A DNA stretch of 64,000 nt from an uncultured Acidobacteriota bacterium. GTDB lineage: Bacteria; Acidobacteriota; Terriglobia; Bryobacterales; Bryobacteraceae. The position numbers and the translations under genes were made by a program. The notes beneath the pieces are model-generated. The model saw nothing but the letters and a program-made list of their open reading frames with translations, ran no database searches and was not told the origin of the DNA. Where the stretch lies: positions 1 to 64,000 of the forward strand of contig CADEFM010000011.1 of the NCBI GenBank assembly GCA_902826605.1, given 5' to 3'. Positions 36,152 to 45,618 of this stretch are shown here, in pieces. Position 1 is the first letter of the stretch. Each line of letters opens with the position of its first letter.

Positions 36152-37078
36152 ATGGAAGACCGGCGCTGGCTATTGCTTCTCCATCAGATTCCGCCCAAAC
36201 CCGCCTATTTTCGCGCCAAGATCCTCCGCCGGCTAATCCAAGTGGGAGCCCTTCCCGTGAAGAATTCCGCCTACTTATTGCCTGACAGGGAAGACACGTT
36301 GGAAGACTTTGAGTGGATCTGCCAGGAGATCAAAGATCAGGGCGGTGCGGCATGGCTCTTTCGCGCGGAGACGCTGGCGGGCATGTCGTCCGCTCAGATA
36401 GAGGCGGCCTTCCAGGAATTGCGCGCTCCCGATTATGAGGAACTGATCACCTTGGCCCGTCATCTAGTGCAGGAAGCCTCGGCAACCTCCGGCGAATCCT
36501 CTGCCGCGCGTCAGAGACTGGCGCAACTGTACGAACGCGTCAAGCAAATTGATTTTTTTGAATGCCCGGCGCGCAAGGAGCTGGCCGGGCTGATGGCTGA
36601 GATCGATGCGCGTGATCGGCCGGTGATCGGGTCCGGTTCTGGCACCGTAGAATCAGGGCGCACGTGGGTAACGCGCAAAGGCATCAAAGTGGACCGTATC
36701 GGGTCGGCTTGGCTTATCCAACGGTTCATAGATCCGCGGGCGGAGTTTCGTTTCGTCAGTCCCGGTAGCTACCAGCACAAAGAGGGCGAAATCCGGTTCG
36801 ATATGCTGGGGGCCGAATTCACTCACGAAGGCGATCAATGCACGTTTGAAGTGCTGGTGTCCAAAAGCGACTTGCTCAATGAGTATCCAGCGCTCCGCGC
36901 GGTAGCGGAAATGGTTCACGATATCGACCTAAAGGACGCTCGCTACCAGCGGCCGGAAACCGCCGGCCTCGCGCGCATGATCGAAGGCCTGTGCGCCCGC
37001 CTGCCTGACGACGATGCACGCCTGGCACAGGGCCAGTTGATCTTCGCCAGCCTGTATGAGAGTTTCGCCGGGTCGTAA
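36152..37078 (+). CDS. chrB: Chromate resistance protein ChrB
   Basis: 308 residues. The N-terminal ChrB domain opens RWLLLLHQIPPKPAYFRAKILRRL and includes SAYLLPDREDTLEDFEWI; the C-terminal ChrB domain is WVTRKGIKVDRIGSAWLIQRFIDPRAEFRFV. This two-domain form is the standard one. ChrB acts as a chromate-sensing regulator and in some bacteria also as a chromate-handling protein. The transporter gene chrA is not present in the window, so this chrB is isolated; it abuts the DUF5916 gene (stop and start overlap by one base, TAATG). Confidence 0.88.
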   Translation: MEDRRWLLLLHQIPPKPAYFRAKILRRLIQVGALPVKNSAYLLPDREDTLEDFEWICQEIKDQGGAAWLFRAETLAGMSSAQIEAAFQELRAPDYEELITLARHLVQEASATSGESSAARQRLAQLYERVKQIDFFECPARKELAGLMAEIDARDRPVIGSGSGTVESGRTWVTRKGIKVDRIGSAWLIQRFIDPRAEFRFVSPGSYQHKEGEIRFDMLGAEFTHEGDQCTFEVLVSKSDLLNEYPALRAVAEMVHDIDLKDARYQRPETAGLARMIEGLCARLPDDDARLAQGQLIFASLYESFAGS

Positions 37079-39255
37079 TGCGCCACCGAACCTGGGCACT
37101 GCTGATGGGATCGATGTGCGCGGGTATCGCGCACGGTCAAAGCGGTATTGTCGTGACTGCGCCGGCCGGCTCCATCCAATTGGATGGCCGTCTGGATGAA
37201 TCCGTTTGGCGGCAGACCGCGCCCATACTGTTGACACAACAATCGCCCCGGCCTGGTGCCGACACTCCCTTCGGCACCGAAGTGCGTGCGCTGATTTCCG
37301 GCAACACGCTCTATTTGGGTTTTGAGTGCATGGACCCGGAACCGCAACGCATCGCGATTCACAGCATGCAACGCGATGGCGATTTCGCCGGCGACGATAG
37401 TGTCGCCGTCGTGCTGGACGCTTACGGCGACCGGCGTACGGGATACTATTTCCGCGTCAACGCATCCGGAGCGCGCGCCGACGGGATCATCGCGGGCGTG
37501 GAGGAGCCGTCGCTCGAATGGGACGGTCTGTGGAACGCGGTTACCGCGCGCACCTCCACCGGCTGGTCCGCTGAAATTGAAATTCCCGTGAATGCGATCA
37601 ATTTCACGCGCGGTCTTGCGCAATGGGGAGCGAACTTTGAACGTTACGTGGCGCGCGAACGAACGGCGCTGCGCTGGACCTCTCCCACCCTCGATTCCTT
37701 TCTTTACGACCTGAGCCGGGGCGGGGAGCTTTCTGGTGTCGAAGATCTGCGCCAGGGACGCGGCATTTTGTTCAGCCCGTTCAGCGTGGGCCGCATGCTC
37801 AACAATTTTCCAGCCCATACACGCGCTCTCTTGGGCCAACCCGGCGCGGACGTTACGTGGCGCATCACCCCTCAGCTTGCCTCCGTATTTACTGTAAACA
37901 CCGATTTCGCGGAGACAGAAGTGGACACGCGGCAGTTGAACGTCACCAGGTTCCCGCTCCTGTTTCCAGAGCGCCGGACGTTTTTCCTGGAGGGCTCCAA
38001 TCAATTCCAGTTCGGCCTTGGCCTGGAAGAGCTATTCATTCCGTTTTTCAGCCGGCGGGTGGGGTTGCTGGAGGGAGAACAGATTCCTATCAACGGTGGA
38101 GTGAAGTTAAATGGCCGCATCGGCCGCATGAACGTGGGCGTGCTGGATGTTCAAACTCGCGACAAGTACGTGACGTCGCTCGATTCGCTGGTGCCTGGCA
38201 CGAATCTGTTCGCGGGCCGCCTGTCGTACGATGTCACCTCAAAGTTTCGCGTGGGAATGCTGCTGACCAATGGGAGTCCCGACGGCATCCGGCGGAACAC
38301 ATGGACCGGCTTCGACGCGGTGTGGCGAACGTCCGAATTCATGCGCAACAAGAATTTCTTGATCGGCGGCTGGACGGCGTTCAGTTCGGGCGATGTCCCA
38401 GCAGGAAATCGGACCGGCTGGGGATTCAAGGTCGATTACCCCAATGACCGCTGGGATTGCTTCGCATCGCTCAATCAATTCGGGGAAGCGATGGAAGCGG
38501 CCCTCGGATTCCTGCCCAGGCCTGGCACGCGCCGTTTCGAGACAGCCTGCGAGTTCAAGCCGCGCCCGCGCAAGGACGGCCCGTTCGGATGGATCCGGCA
38601 AGAGTTCATGGAGCAGCGCTTCTACCGCGTGACCAACTACCGTGGCGAATTGGAATCGCAGCGGTTCTGGTGGGCGCCTGTGAATGTACTGCTGGAGTCC
38701 GGCGATCGCTTCGAAGTCAACTGGGTGCCATGGTTCGAATTCCTGCCCGCACCATTCGAGATTGCCGACGGGGTCATCCTTCCTATCGGTAAATATCGGT
38801 TCGACCGCTTCCGTGCGGAGTTCGAGACCAGCCGCCATCGGCGATGGGAATTCGGCACCACGACGTGGTTCGGAACCTTTTACAATGGCCGCCTGCTGCA
38901 GCAGACGAACTATCTGAGGTTCACGGATCGCGGGGGCCGCTGGCAGGCGGGGCTGGGCAGCGAGCAAAATTTTGGAACCCTCGCGCAAGGCAAGTTCATC
39001 CAGCGCCTGCTGCAAACTAACGTGACATACGCCTTTACACCCAATGTTGTGTGGACCACATTCCTGCAGTACGACACGGAATCGCAGAATGTCGGCAACA
39101 ACATGCGGCTCCGCTGGATCATCAGACCCGGCAATGAACTGTTCATCGTGTGGAACCGTGGCTGGAAGCGCATCTTGCTAAGCCGGGACGATTTGAACTT
39201 GATTCCCGAGAGAGAACTGCTGGCGGTGAAGTTGCGGTGGACGTTCCGCAAATAA
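37078..39255 (+). CDS. DUF5916 outer-membrane protein with CBM9-like domain
   Basis: 725 residues. Signal peptide about 1-20 (GIAHGQ). Residues about 25-205 form a family 9-like carbohydrate-binding fold (IQLDGRLDESVWRQTAPI, AVVLDAYGDRRTGYYFRVNASGARADG, WSAEIEIPVNAINFTRG). The remainder (about 230-725) is DUF5916, a beta-barrel-like region ending RNGWKRIL...RWTFRK with a terminal aromatic pattern typical of outer-membrane proteins. This pairing is frequent in Bacteroidota and Acidobacteriota; function unknown, though sugar or metal-complex binding at the surface is often suspected. It begins on the last base of chrB, so the two are probably co-transcribed. Confidence 0.85.
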   Translation: MRHRTWALLMGSMCAGIAHGQSGIVVTAPAGSIQLDGRLDESVWRQTAPILLTQQSPRPGADTPFGTEVRALISGNTLYLGFECMDPEPQRIAIHSMQRDGDFAGDDSVAVVLDAYGDRRTGYYFRVNASGARADGIIAGVEEPSLEWDGLWNAVTARTSTGWSAEIEIPVNAINFTRGLAQWGANFERYVARERTALRWTSPTLDSFLYDLSRGGELSGVEDLRQGRGILFSPFSVGRMLNNFPAHTRALLGQPGADVTWRITPQLASVFTVNTDFAETEVDTRQLNVTRFPLLFPERRTFFLEGSNQFQFGLGLEELFIPFFSRRVGLLEGEQIPINGGVKLNGRIGRMNVGVLDVQTRDKYVTSLDSLVPGTNLFAGRLSYDVTSKFRVGMLLTNGSPDGIRRNTWTGFDAVWRTSEFMRNKNFLIGGWTAFSSGDVPAGNRTGWGFKVDYPNDRWDCFASLNQFGEAMEAALGFLPRPGTRRFETACEFKPRPRKDGPFGWIRQEFMEQRFYRVTNYRGELESQRFWWAPVNVLLESGDRFEVNWVPWFEFLPAPFEIADGVILPIGKYRFDRFRAEFETSRHRRWEFGTTTWFGTFYNGRLLQQTNYLRFTDRGGRWQAGLGSEQNFGTLAQGKFIQRLLQTNVTYAFTPNVVWTTFLQYDTESQNVGNNMRLRWIIRPGNELFIVWNRGWKRILLSRDDLNLIPERELLAVKLRWTFRK

Positions 39256-39274
39256 CGTCAGTAGAATAGTCTTC

Positions 39275-39802
39275 ATGAAGATATTTGCCACTACGATCAC
39301 GCTAGCGCTGGCCGGCTCGGCTAGTTTATTCGCGCAGAGCAATCCTTTGAGCGCTGAGTTAAAGCAGCTCTACATGAATTCCAGGAACAACATCATGCGC
39401 GCCGCGGAGAAGGTTCCCGAGTCCGACTATAGCTTCAAGCCAGCCACTACCGTCCGCAACTTTGGCGAGGAAATTGGACACGCCGCACAGTTCCAGATGG
39501 TGATCTGCGGAGCGGCGAAGGGCGAGCAGCCCGCGAACCCTGCGGCAGGGAAGACCTCCAAGGCCGATCTGATCGCCGCGCTCAAGGCATCCTCCGACTA
39601 TTGCGACACTGCATACGATGCGCTCACCGATGCCGCCGCCGCGCAACCGGTGAAAATGTTCAACCGTGACTGGACCAAACTAGGCGTCCTTTACTTCAAC
39701 GTGATCCACAATAACGAAACCTACGGAACCATGGTGCCTTACATGCGCATTAAAGATGTGGTGCCGCCAACCAGTGAGCCGCGCGGGCCGGCCAAGAAAT
39801 AG
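39275..39802 (+). CDS. Exported DinB-like protein, copy 1
   Basis: 175 residues. Signal peptide at 1-20 (SASLFAQ). The mature part has the DinB bundle: MRAAEKVPESDYSFKPATTVRNFGEEIGHAAQFQ with a metal-histidine, and a C-terminal NVIHNNETYGTMVPYMR with another. Most DinB proteins are cytosolic, so secretion is notable but common in this phylum. Followed after 12 bases by a paralog with the same lengths and motifs. Confidence 0.82.
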   Translation: MKIFATTITLALAGSASLFAQSNPLSAELKQLYMNSRNNIMRAAEKVPESDYSFKPATTVRNFGEEIGHAAQFQMVICGAAKGEQPANPAAGKTSKADLIAALKASSDYCDTAYDALTDAAAAQPVKMFNRDWTKLGVLYFNVIHNNETYGTMVPYMRIKDVVPPTSEPRGPAKK

Positions 39803-39814
39803 GAGCACATTCGA

Positions 39815-40342
39815 ATGAACTGGACAATTCTCCTGACGGCCGTCTCACTTTCGTGCGGTGTCCTCCACGCGCAAGAAAATCGATTGAGCCCGGAACTCAA
39901 GAAAAGCTATTTGATGGGCAAGGATTTCATCATCCGCGCGGCGGAGAAAATGCCGGACGCTGAGTATGGGTTCAAACCCACCCCGCAGGTTCGAACCTTC
40001 GGCGAACTAGTGGCGCATGTGGCCGAAGCTCACGCCTTCATATGCGGTCTGGGCGTCGCGCCCAAGCAGGATCAAACCAAGCGCACCAGCAAGGCGGATT
40101 TGGTGAAGTATTTGAGGGATTCTTACGTGCTGTGCGATATCGCCGTCAACTCGCTCACTGATGCCAAAGCGACGCAGACTTTCAAGATGATGGGACAGGA
40201 ACAAACCATCCTATCCGGTCTATGGGGAAACGTGGTCCATGACAACGAAACCTACGGAACCATGGCTGTGTATCTGCGATTGAAGGGCCAGGTTCCGCCG
40301 TCGAGTGAAGGCCCCCCGTCTGGGGACGGCAAAAAGAAGTAA
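39815..40342 (+). CDS. Exported DinB-like protein, copy 2
   Basis: 175 residues, same architecture as its neighbour: signal peptide at 1-19 (LHAQ), then IIRAAEKMPDAEYGFKPTPQVRTFGELVAHVAEAH and a C-terminal VVHDNETYGTMAVYLRL. The histidines of the presumed metal site are in the same positions as in copy 1. The pair is a tandem duplication, and the two genes are clearly diverged, so the duplication is not recent. An overlapping open frame that begins at 40305 belongs to the next gene upstream of its true start. Confidence 0.82.
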   Translation: MNWTILLTAVSLSCGVLHAQENRLSPELKKSYLMGKDFIIRAAEKMPDAEYGFKPTPQVRTFGELVAHVAEAHAFICGLGVAPKQDQTKRTSKADLVKYLRDSYVLCDIAVNSLTDAKATQTFKMMGQEQTILSGLWGNVVHDNETYGTMAVYLRLKGQVPPSSEGPPSGDGKKK

Positions 40343-40520
40343 CGTTCTTATCCGCCGTGGACCGAAGTTGGCGACCTCGAAATCGCGCCGCGCCGATAGT
40401 GCTACACTGATAAGGCTTCTAGGAGCGTTGCTCCGTCCGGTTCTAGACTCGGCCTTGTGGAGGCTGGCTGGAAGCCAAGGCCAGCGAGAGACTCCGTCGC
40501 ACAGAGACCGAGGAATCTAT

Positions 40521-42089
40521 TTGAACGTACATTTGATCAATCCAAGCGACACTGCCTTCGGTACCGCTGTGATTACGCCCCGCTGGTTGTTCGTTCTGGC
40601 CGCGGCGACTCCTTCGATTTACGGTGATCCTAAGATCTGCGACGAGACCCTGGAAAGTCTCAACGTAAGCGATATCGCGCCCGGGGATGTGGTTGGTATC
40701 GGTATCCACACCGGTAATGCTCTGCGCGGATACGCCGTCGGGAAACTGGCGCGGGAACGCGGCGCCACCGTGATCTTCGGCGGCATTCACGCCACCCTTT
40801 ATCCGGAGGAGACCCTGGAACTCGGCGGAGGCCATGCCGCCGTAAAAGGCGATGGGGACCTGATCTGGGCGGAAGTCCTGAAGGATTGTGTCAAAGGAAC
40901 GCTCAAGCGGATTTATGACGGCGGCCGCGTGGAACCTGAGAATTTACGCGAAGCCCGTTGGGATCTATTGCCTCCGAACCGCTACATGTGGGCTTCGGTG
41001 CAGACCGTGCGCGGATGCGCCAAGCATTGCTCGTTCTGCTCGGTGTGGCGTACTGACGGTCAGCGTCCCCGGCAACGGACCTCCGATATCGTGATCCAGG
41101 AAGTGGTGGAGCTGCGCCGCAAGGGTTTTCGCTTCATCGCCCTGGCGGACGACAATTTTTACCCCGTTACTTTGACCGATTTGAAGCTGGCCGAGCGGCA
41201 GGGCAACCAGGAAAGAATCGCCACCCTGCGGGCCATACGCGCCGAGCGCTTCGAGCTAATGGAACGCATGTCGCACCTTCCACGCGACATGACGTTCTTC
41301 ACGCAGATCACGATGGAAGCCGCCGAAGACACCGAATTCCTAGACGCCATGCGCAAAGCCCGGATTCGCGGTGCGCTGGTGGGCGTGGAGGCCGTCACAC
41401 CCGAAGGCCTCAAATCCGTGTACAAGGATTTCAATCTTTCCGGCGAGAAATTGGTCGCCCAACTCAAAAAATTCCGTGAACACGGCGTACACGTGCTCGG
41501 ATCTTTTATCTTTGGCCTGCCAACGGATCGCGCCGATACGTTTGAGGCCACGCACGCCTTGGCGGATCGCGCCGGAATCACCTTCGCGCAGTTCGTGATG
41601 CTGACTCCGTTCGCCGGCACCGTGGATTTTGAAAAGTGGGAGAAGGCGTTCGGCCAAGACATTCCCAAGGTGGAAGGAGTGCCGATTACCCGCTACTGGC
41701 TGATTCCTCCGGAAAAGCGGCCGAAAATGTTCATGCCGCATCCCACCATGACGTCGGAGGAAATGCGCCAGCGCACCCAGGGCGTATGGGACAACTTTTA
41801 CGACTGGCGGTCGATCTGGAGGCGCTCCAGTTGCACCCCGAATCTGCGCGCGCGCCTGGCGTTCGTGCTGATCTCAAAGCTATACCGCCAGATGTACGCG
41901 AGCACCGGAATCGCCACCGACAGCGCCCGCCGCAACCGTGCAACCTCTTGGGCGCGCTGGATCGCGAAACCCTGCAGCAAGCTGTTTCAGGGAAAACCCA
42001 TGCCGGAATTGCAAGCTCCGCCGAGGACCGAACACGCGGATCAACTGGCGGCAGCCGCTCACGCGGGCGCGCTGCACGTGATCCAATAG
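40521..42089 (+). CDS. B12-binding radical SAM protein
   Basis: 522 residues from TTG at 40521 (GAGG eight bases upstream); an upstream ATG in the same frame is rejected because it would add a low-complexity N-terminus overlapping copy 2 of the DinB pair. N-terminal cobalamin-binding-like domain (about 1-140; GIGIHTGN, VIFGGIHATLYPEE, KGDGD), then a radical SAM barrel with the cluster motif CAKHCSFC near 172-179. DDNFYP follows and the tail is DUF4070-like (PPEKRPKMFMPHPTMT). Members modify hopanoids, bacteriochlorophyll or methyl carbons. Substrate unknown; it has no partner enzyme next to it. Confidence 0.8.
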   Translation: MNVHLINPSDTAFGTAVITPRWLFVLAAATPSIYGDPKICDETLESLNVSDIAPGDVVGIGIHTGNALRGYAVGKLARERGATVIFGGIHATLYPEETLELGGGHAAVKGDGDLIWAEVLKDCVKGTLKRIYDGGRVEPENLREARWDLLPPNRYMWASVQTVRGCAKHCSFCSVWRTDGQRPRQRTSDIVIQEVVELRRKGFRFIALADDNFYPVTLTDLKLAERQGNQERIATLRAIRAERFELMERMSHLPRDMTFFTQITMEAAEDTEFLDAMRKARIRGALVGVEAVTPEGLKSVYKDFNLSGEKLVAQLKKFREHGVHVLGSFIFGLPTDRADTFEATHALADRAGITFAQFVMLTPFAGTVDFEKWEKAFGQDIPKVEGVPITRYWLIPPEKRPKMFMPHPTMTSEEMRQRTQGVWDNFYDWRSIWRRSSCTPNLRARLAFVLISKLYRQMYASTGIATDSARRNRATSWARWIAKPCSKLFQGKPMPELQAPPRTEHADQLAAAAHAGALHVIQ

Positions 42090-42122
42090 ACCGGGCCAAC
42101 GGCGGTCGGCCTTCATGGGATA

Positions 42123-42734
42123 TTACTTCCCGGCGTTAAACCGCTTCTCCGCTTCGGCCCAATTCACCACGTTCCACCACGCGTTGATATAGTCCGGGCG
42201 GCGATTCTGATACTTCAAATAGTAGGCGTGCTCCCAAACGTCCAGGCCGATCACCGGGAATTTGCCTTCCATCAGCGGGCAGTCCTGGTTTGCCGTTGAC
42301 GTGATGTCGATTGCCGATCCCGATTTCACCAGCCACGCCCAGCCCGATCCAAAACGTGACGTCGCCGCTGCGTTGAATTTTTCCTTGAAGCCGTCGAAGC
42401 CGCTGAAAGTTGCATTGATCGCCGCGGCCAGGTTGCCGACTGCCGCGCCGCCGCCGTTCGGTCCCAGGATGTTCCAGAACATGGAGTGATTGTAGTGTCC
42501 GCCGCCGTGGTTGCGCACCGCCGTCTTGATGGCGTCCGGGGCAATCGCGCAATTGTTGGCCAACAGTTCTTCGAGACTCTTCGAAGCCAGTTCCGGCGCG
42601 GATTCCAGCGCCTTATTCAGGTTGGTGATGTAGGCTTGATGGTGCTTGCCGTGGTGAATCTCCATCGTCTGCGCGTCAATGTGCGGCTCGAGGGCCGTGG
42701 GCGCATAGGGTAGCGCGGGTAGGGTGAATGCCAT
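42123..42734 (-). CDS. sodB: Fe/Mn superoxide dismutase
   Basis: 203 residues from the ATG at 42734. Metal ligands are seen in [15 protein letters not shown] (first two histidines of the motif), [11 protein letters not shown] (third histidine, with N-H-S-x-F-W), and [19 protein letters not shown] (D and H). The QDCPLM region near 155 and the Gly/Gln pair in 'GSGWAWLV...NQDCP' are of the iron/cambialistic kind, but sequence alone cannot decide the metal. Removes superoxide in the cytosol. Its start lies 13 bases from the stop of gatA on the same strand. Confidence 0.92.
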   Translation of the reverse strand: MAFTLPALPYAPTALEPHIDAQTMEIHHGKHHQAYITNLNKALESAPELASKSLEELLANNCAIAPDAIKTAVRNHGGGHYNHSMFWNILGPNGGGAAVGNLAAAINATFSGFDGFKEKFNAAATSRFGSGWAWLVKSGSAIDITSTANQDCPLMEGKFPVIGLDVWEHAYYLKYQNRRPDYINAWWNVVNWAEAEKRFNAGK

Positions 42735-42747
42735 AATCCATTGTCCT

Positions 42748-44181
42748 CTAGTTGGTAGATGCTCTCTCGTATGCTTCGGCGACGCGGAACATCGCCATTT
42801 CATTAAAATGCTTCGTCAGAATCTGCAGGCCCACTGGCAGCCCGCCGGGCGTCACGCCGCAGGGGACGCTCATGCACGGAATGCCGGCCAGCGATCCGGT
42901 GATGGTGTAGATGTCCGATAGATACATCGAGACCGGATCGTTCATCTTCTCGCCGATCCGGAACGCCGGGAACGGCGAGACGGGCGCGACGATGGCGTCC
43001 ACTTGTTCAAAGGCCTGCGCGAAATCACGCGTGATCAGCCCGCGAACTTTCTGGGCTTTCACATAGTACGCGTCGTAGTAGCCGTGGCTCAGCACATACG
43101 TGCCCAGCATGATGCGGCGCTTGCATTCATCGCCAAAGCCTTCGTCGCGGGATAGGCGGTACATCTCGGAAAGCGTGTGCGCGTTCGAGGAGCGCGTGGT
43201 ATAGCGCACGCCGTCGTAGCGGGCCAGATTCGCGCTGGCTTCCGCCGTCGCGATGATGTAGTAACAGGCTACCGCGTAGGGCGTGTGCGGCAAGTGGATG
43301 TCCCGTACTTCGCACCCCAGGTTCTTCAGCATGTCGACGGCGGCCATGATGCGGTCGCCGGTGTCGCTTGCCAGGCCATCGAAGTATTCGCGCGGCATGC
43401 CGATCTTCATGCCACGAAGATCGCCGCTGAGTGCGGCGTAATCGGGCACCGGCGCGAACGCCGACGTCGCGTCCTTTTCATCGCGCCCGGCCATGACCTG
43501 CAGCAGCCGTGCCGAGTCGCGCACGGTGCGTGCGAACGGGCCTATGTGATCGAGCGAGCTCGCAAACGCCGTTAACCCGTAACGCGAAACGCGGCCGTAC
43601 GTAGGCGTAACGCCCGCCACGCCGCAAAATGACGCAGGCTGGCGAATCGATCCGCCCGTGTCGGATCCCAACGACAATACCGCAGTTCCCTGCGCCACCA
43701 CCGCCGCCGAGCCGCCGCTCGATCCGCCCGGCACGCGGTCCAGGGCGGCAGGATTCCGCACCGGTCCGAACGCGGAATTTTCGTTCGAAGAACCCATGGC
43801 GAACTCATCGCAATTGGTCTTGCCCAGGATCACGCCGCCAGCTTCCTCGATACGAATGATCGCCGTGGCGTCATACGGAGGAACATAGTTGGCCAGCATC
43901 TTCGACCCGCAGGTGGTTTTCACGCCGCGCGTGACGATGACGTCTTTCACCGCAATGGGTACCCCGGCGAGCGCTCCCGGATCTTCGCCTTTGGCGATCT
44001 TCGCGTCCACGGCGCGCGCCGCGTTCAAGGCACGCTCGGGCGCGAACGTCAGGTAAGCATTGGTCTTGGGATTCTCCGCCTCGGCGTGAGCCAAAGCCTG
44101 GCGTGTGAATTCCTGGGCGCTGAATTTCTTTGCGAGCAAGCCCGCGCGGATGGAATCGATGGTATGGCCCGCCAAGCTCAT
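42748..44181 (-). CDS. gatA: Aspartyl/glutamyl-tRNA amidotransferase subunit A
   Basis: 477 residues, standard length. The amidase signature is present: catalytic lysine in VPIAVKDVI (about 78), [15 protein letters not shown], and the Ser-cisSer pair in [14 protein letters not shown] with [15 protein letters not shown] near 153-180. GatA releases ammonia from glutamine for the transamidation of Glu-tRNA(Gln) or Asp-tRNA(Asn). The gene overlaps gatC by four bases. gatB is not in this window, as is common. Confidence 0.95.
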   Translation of the reverse strand: MSLAGHTIDSIRAGLLAKKFSAQEFTRQALAHAEAENPKTNAYLTFAPERALNAARAVDAKIAKGEDPGALAGVPIAVKDVIVTRGVKTTCGSKMLANYVPPYDATAIIRIEEAGGVILGKTNCDEFAMGSSNENSAFGPVRNPAALDRVPGGSSGGSAAVVAQGTAVLSLGSDTGGSIRQPASFCGVAGVTPTYGRVSRYGLTAFASSLDHIGPFARTVRDSARLLQVMAGRDEKDATSAFAPVPDYAALSGDLRGMKIGMPREYFDGLASDTGDRIMAAVDMLKNLGCEVRDIHLPHTPYAVACYYIIATAEASANLARYDGVRYTTRSSNAHTLSEMYRLSRDEGFGDECKRRIMLGTYVLSHGYYDAYYVKAQKVRGLITRDFAQAFEQVDAIVAPVSPFPAFRIGEKMNDPVSMYLSDIYTITGSLAGIPCMSVPCGVTPGGLPVGLQILTKHFNEMAMFRVAEAYERASTN

Positions 44182-44477
44182 CGTTCGATCACCTTGGGCA
44201 CCTTGTAATATCCGCCGCTGGTCACCGCCGCGTTGGCCACGGCGTCGGCGTTTGAGAGCGGCGCGCGTTCGCGGTCCTCGCGCAGCGTAGCGGTCTCTTC
44301 CGCGTCGAACAGCACTTGCGCCATCGGCTCCACGCCGGTGGTATCCAGCTCGCTCAGCTTATCGATGTGCTGTAAGATCCCGTCCATGTCTTGCGCCATC
44401 CTGGCCACTTCGTCCTCGGTCAGCGCCAGGTTGGCAAGTTCCGCCACACGCCGGATATCGGCTTCGCTGATCCTCAC
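44178..44477 (-). CDS. gatC: Aspartyl/glutamyl-tRNA amidotransferase subunit C
   Basis: 99 residues, the usual size. The family pattern ISEADIRRVAELANLALTEDEVARMAQDMDGIL and the acidic VEPMAQVL region with a final GGYYKVPKVI are all present. GatC wraps GatA and helps GatB bind. Its stop/start codons overlap both the DUF721 gene and gatA by four bases, so the three genes form one operon. Confidence 0.93.
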   Translation of the reverse strand: MRISEADIRRVAELANLALTEDEVARMAQDMDGILQHIDKLSELDTTGVEPMAQVLFDAEETATLREDRERAPLSNADAVANAAVTSGGYYKVPKVIER

Positions 44478-44902
44478 GCGGTGTTCCTGTTTTTCGATTG
44501 CCGGTAGATCGCGGCAAGCACCGGGTCTTGAATGCCGCTCGCCGCCGTCGCCATCGCGCGTCGCGGCTGTGGGAAAGACGCGGTATCCGCTCTTCCCGGC
44601 TGGAAACGTGGCAGCTTCGCGGAATCCGGAGCGGGTCTGAAATCGATTTCCGTCACCAACGCCTCGCCTAGCGCTTTCGCGATGTTTCGCAGCAGGAAAT
44701 GCCGCAGCGTGTTGAGCTGCCTTTGCCAGACAATGTCTTCCACTTCCACCACCAGCGTCCCCCGCACCAGGGAGCGCACGCGGCTATGCTCGGCAATTTT
44801 CTTGCCCGCAGCCATGTCCCAAGCGACACGCGCGCGCGTCTCAGGGTCGGTGGCGTCTTTAGGCAGTTTTACTTTTCCGATGAGGCGGCCGGCACGTTCC
44901 AT
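44474..44902 (-). CDS. DUF721/DciA-like protein
   Basis: 142 residues. The DUF721 fold is shown by VAWDMAAGKKIAEHSRVRSLVRGTLVVEVEDIVWQRQL and NTLRHFLLRNIAKAL. Family members such as DciA are replicative helicase loaders or accessory factors in bacteria that lack DnaC. The C-terminal third is Pro/Ala-rich and less conserved. It is the first gene of an operon with gatC and gatA, sharing a four-base overlap with gatC. Confidence 0.75.
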   Translation of the reverse strand: MERAGRLIGKVKLPKDATDPETRARVAWDMAAGKKIAEHSRVRSLVRGTLVVEVEDIVWQRQLNTLRHFLLRNIAKALGEALVTEIDFRPAPDSAKLPRFQPGRADTASFPQPRRAMATAASGIQDPVLAAIYRQSKNRNTA

Positions 44903-45020
44903 GGGATCTAGCGTAGCGGGGGAATCCCAATTCTAACACGCGTGCGCGCTCAACCGAGCCGCCGAACGGGAGGCGGCAGCAACCTGCGCACCTCTCTTGA
45001 TCTTTAGGCTAACCTGACAG

Positions 45021-45593
45021 TTGGCCCGGCTGATCCTAGCGTCCCAATCTCCCCGCCGCCGCGAACTGCTGACCTCCGCCGGCTTCGATTTTAGTACGCG
45101 CGTGCCGAATGTAGATGAAACACGCCACGAAAACGAACCGCCCGCAGATTATGTTCGCCGCCTGGCACGACTTAAGGCCGACGCTGTATGGCAAGACGAC
45201 GGCGAAATCGTCCTAGGCGCCGACACCGTTGTCATCCTCGGAGATGTCGTGCTCGGCAAGCCCGTCGACTCCGAGGATGCCCGCCGCATGCTGCACACGC
45301 TTTCCGGGCGCGAGCATGCGGTGATGACCGGAATTTGCCTCCGCCACGCTCGCGGCGCAATCGAAGATCACGCCGTCACGCGAGTGCGCCTTGCCCGCTT
45401 GTCCGATGCCGAAATAGACGCCTATGTGGCAAGCGGCGAGCCTATGGACAAGGCTGGGGCCTATGCGATTCAAGGTCTCGCCTCGAAATTCGTCGAACAC
45501 ATCGACGGCTGCTATTTCAACGTCGTTGGACTTCCGGTACCGTTGGTGTACGGCCACTGGAAGACCTACCTGGAGCGGGCCTCGAACTCGTGA
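45021..45593 (+). CDS. maf: Maf-family nucleotide pyrophosphatase
   Basis: 190 residues starting at TTG. Family motifs are seen: LILASQSPRRRELL at the start, DETRHENEPPADYVRRLARLKA, VLGADTVV, and SGREHAVMTGICL with GAYAIQGLASKFV near the end. Maf enzymes hydrolyse non-canonical or modified nucleoside triphosphates, and some limit cell division. Followed after 25 bases by the GNAT gene. Confidence 0.93.
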   Translation: MARLILASQSPRRRELLTSAGFDFSTRVPNVDETRHENEPPADYVRRLARLKADAVWQDDGEIVLGADTVVILGDVVLGKPVDSEDARRMLHTLSGREHAVMTGICLRHARGAIEDHAVTRVRLARLSDAEIDAYVASGEPMDKAGAYAIQGLASKFVEHIDGCYFNVVGLPVPLVYGHWKTYLERASNS

Positions 45594-45618
45594 TTTGAAA
45601 TCGTAAGGGAGAGGCGTC

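Noticed and set aside
44958..44977. GCCGCC/GGCGGC hairpin before maf
   Set aside because: Only six base pairs and no U-tract; too common in GC-rich DNA to call a terminator.
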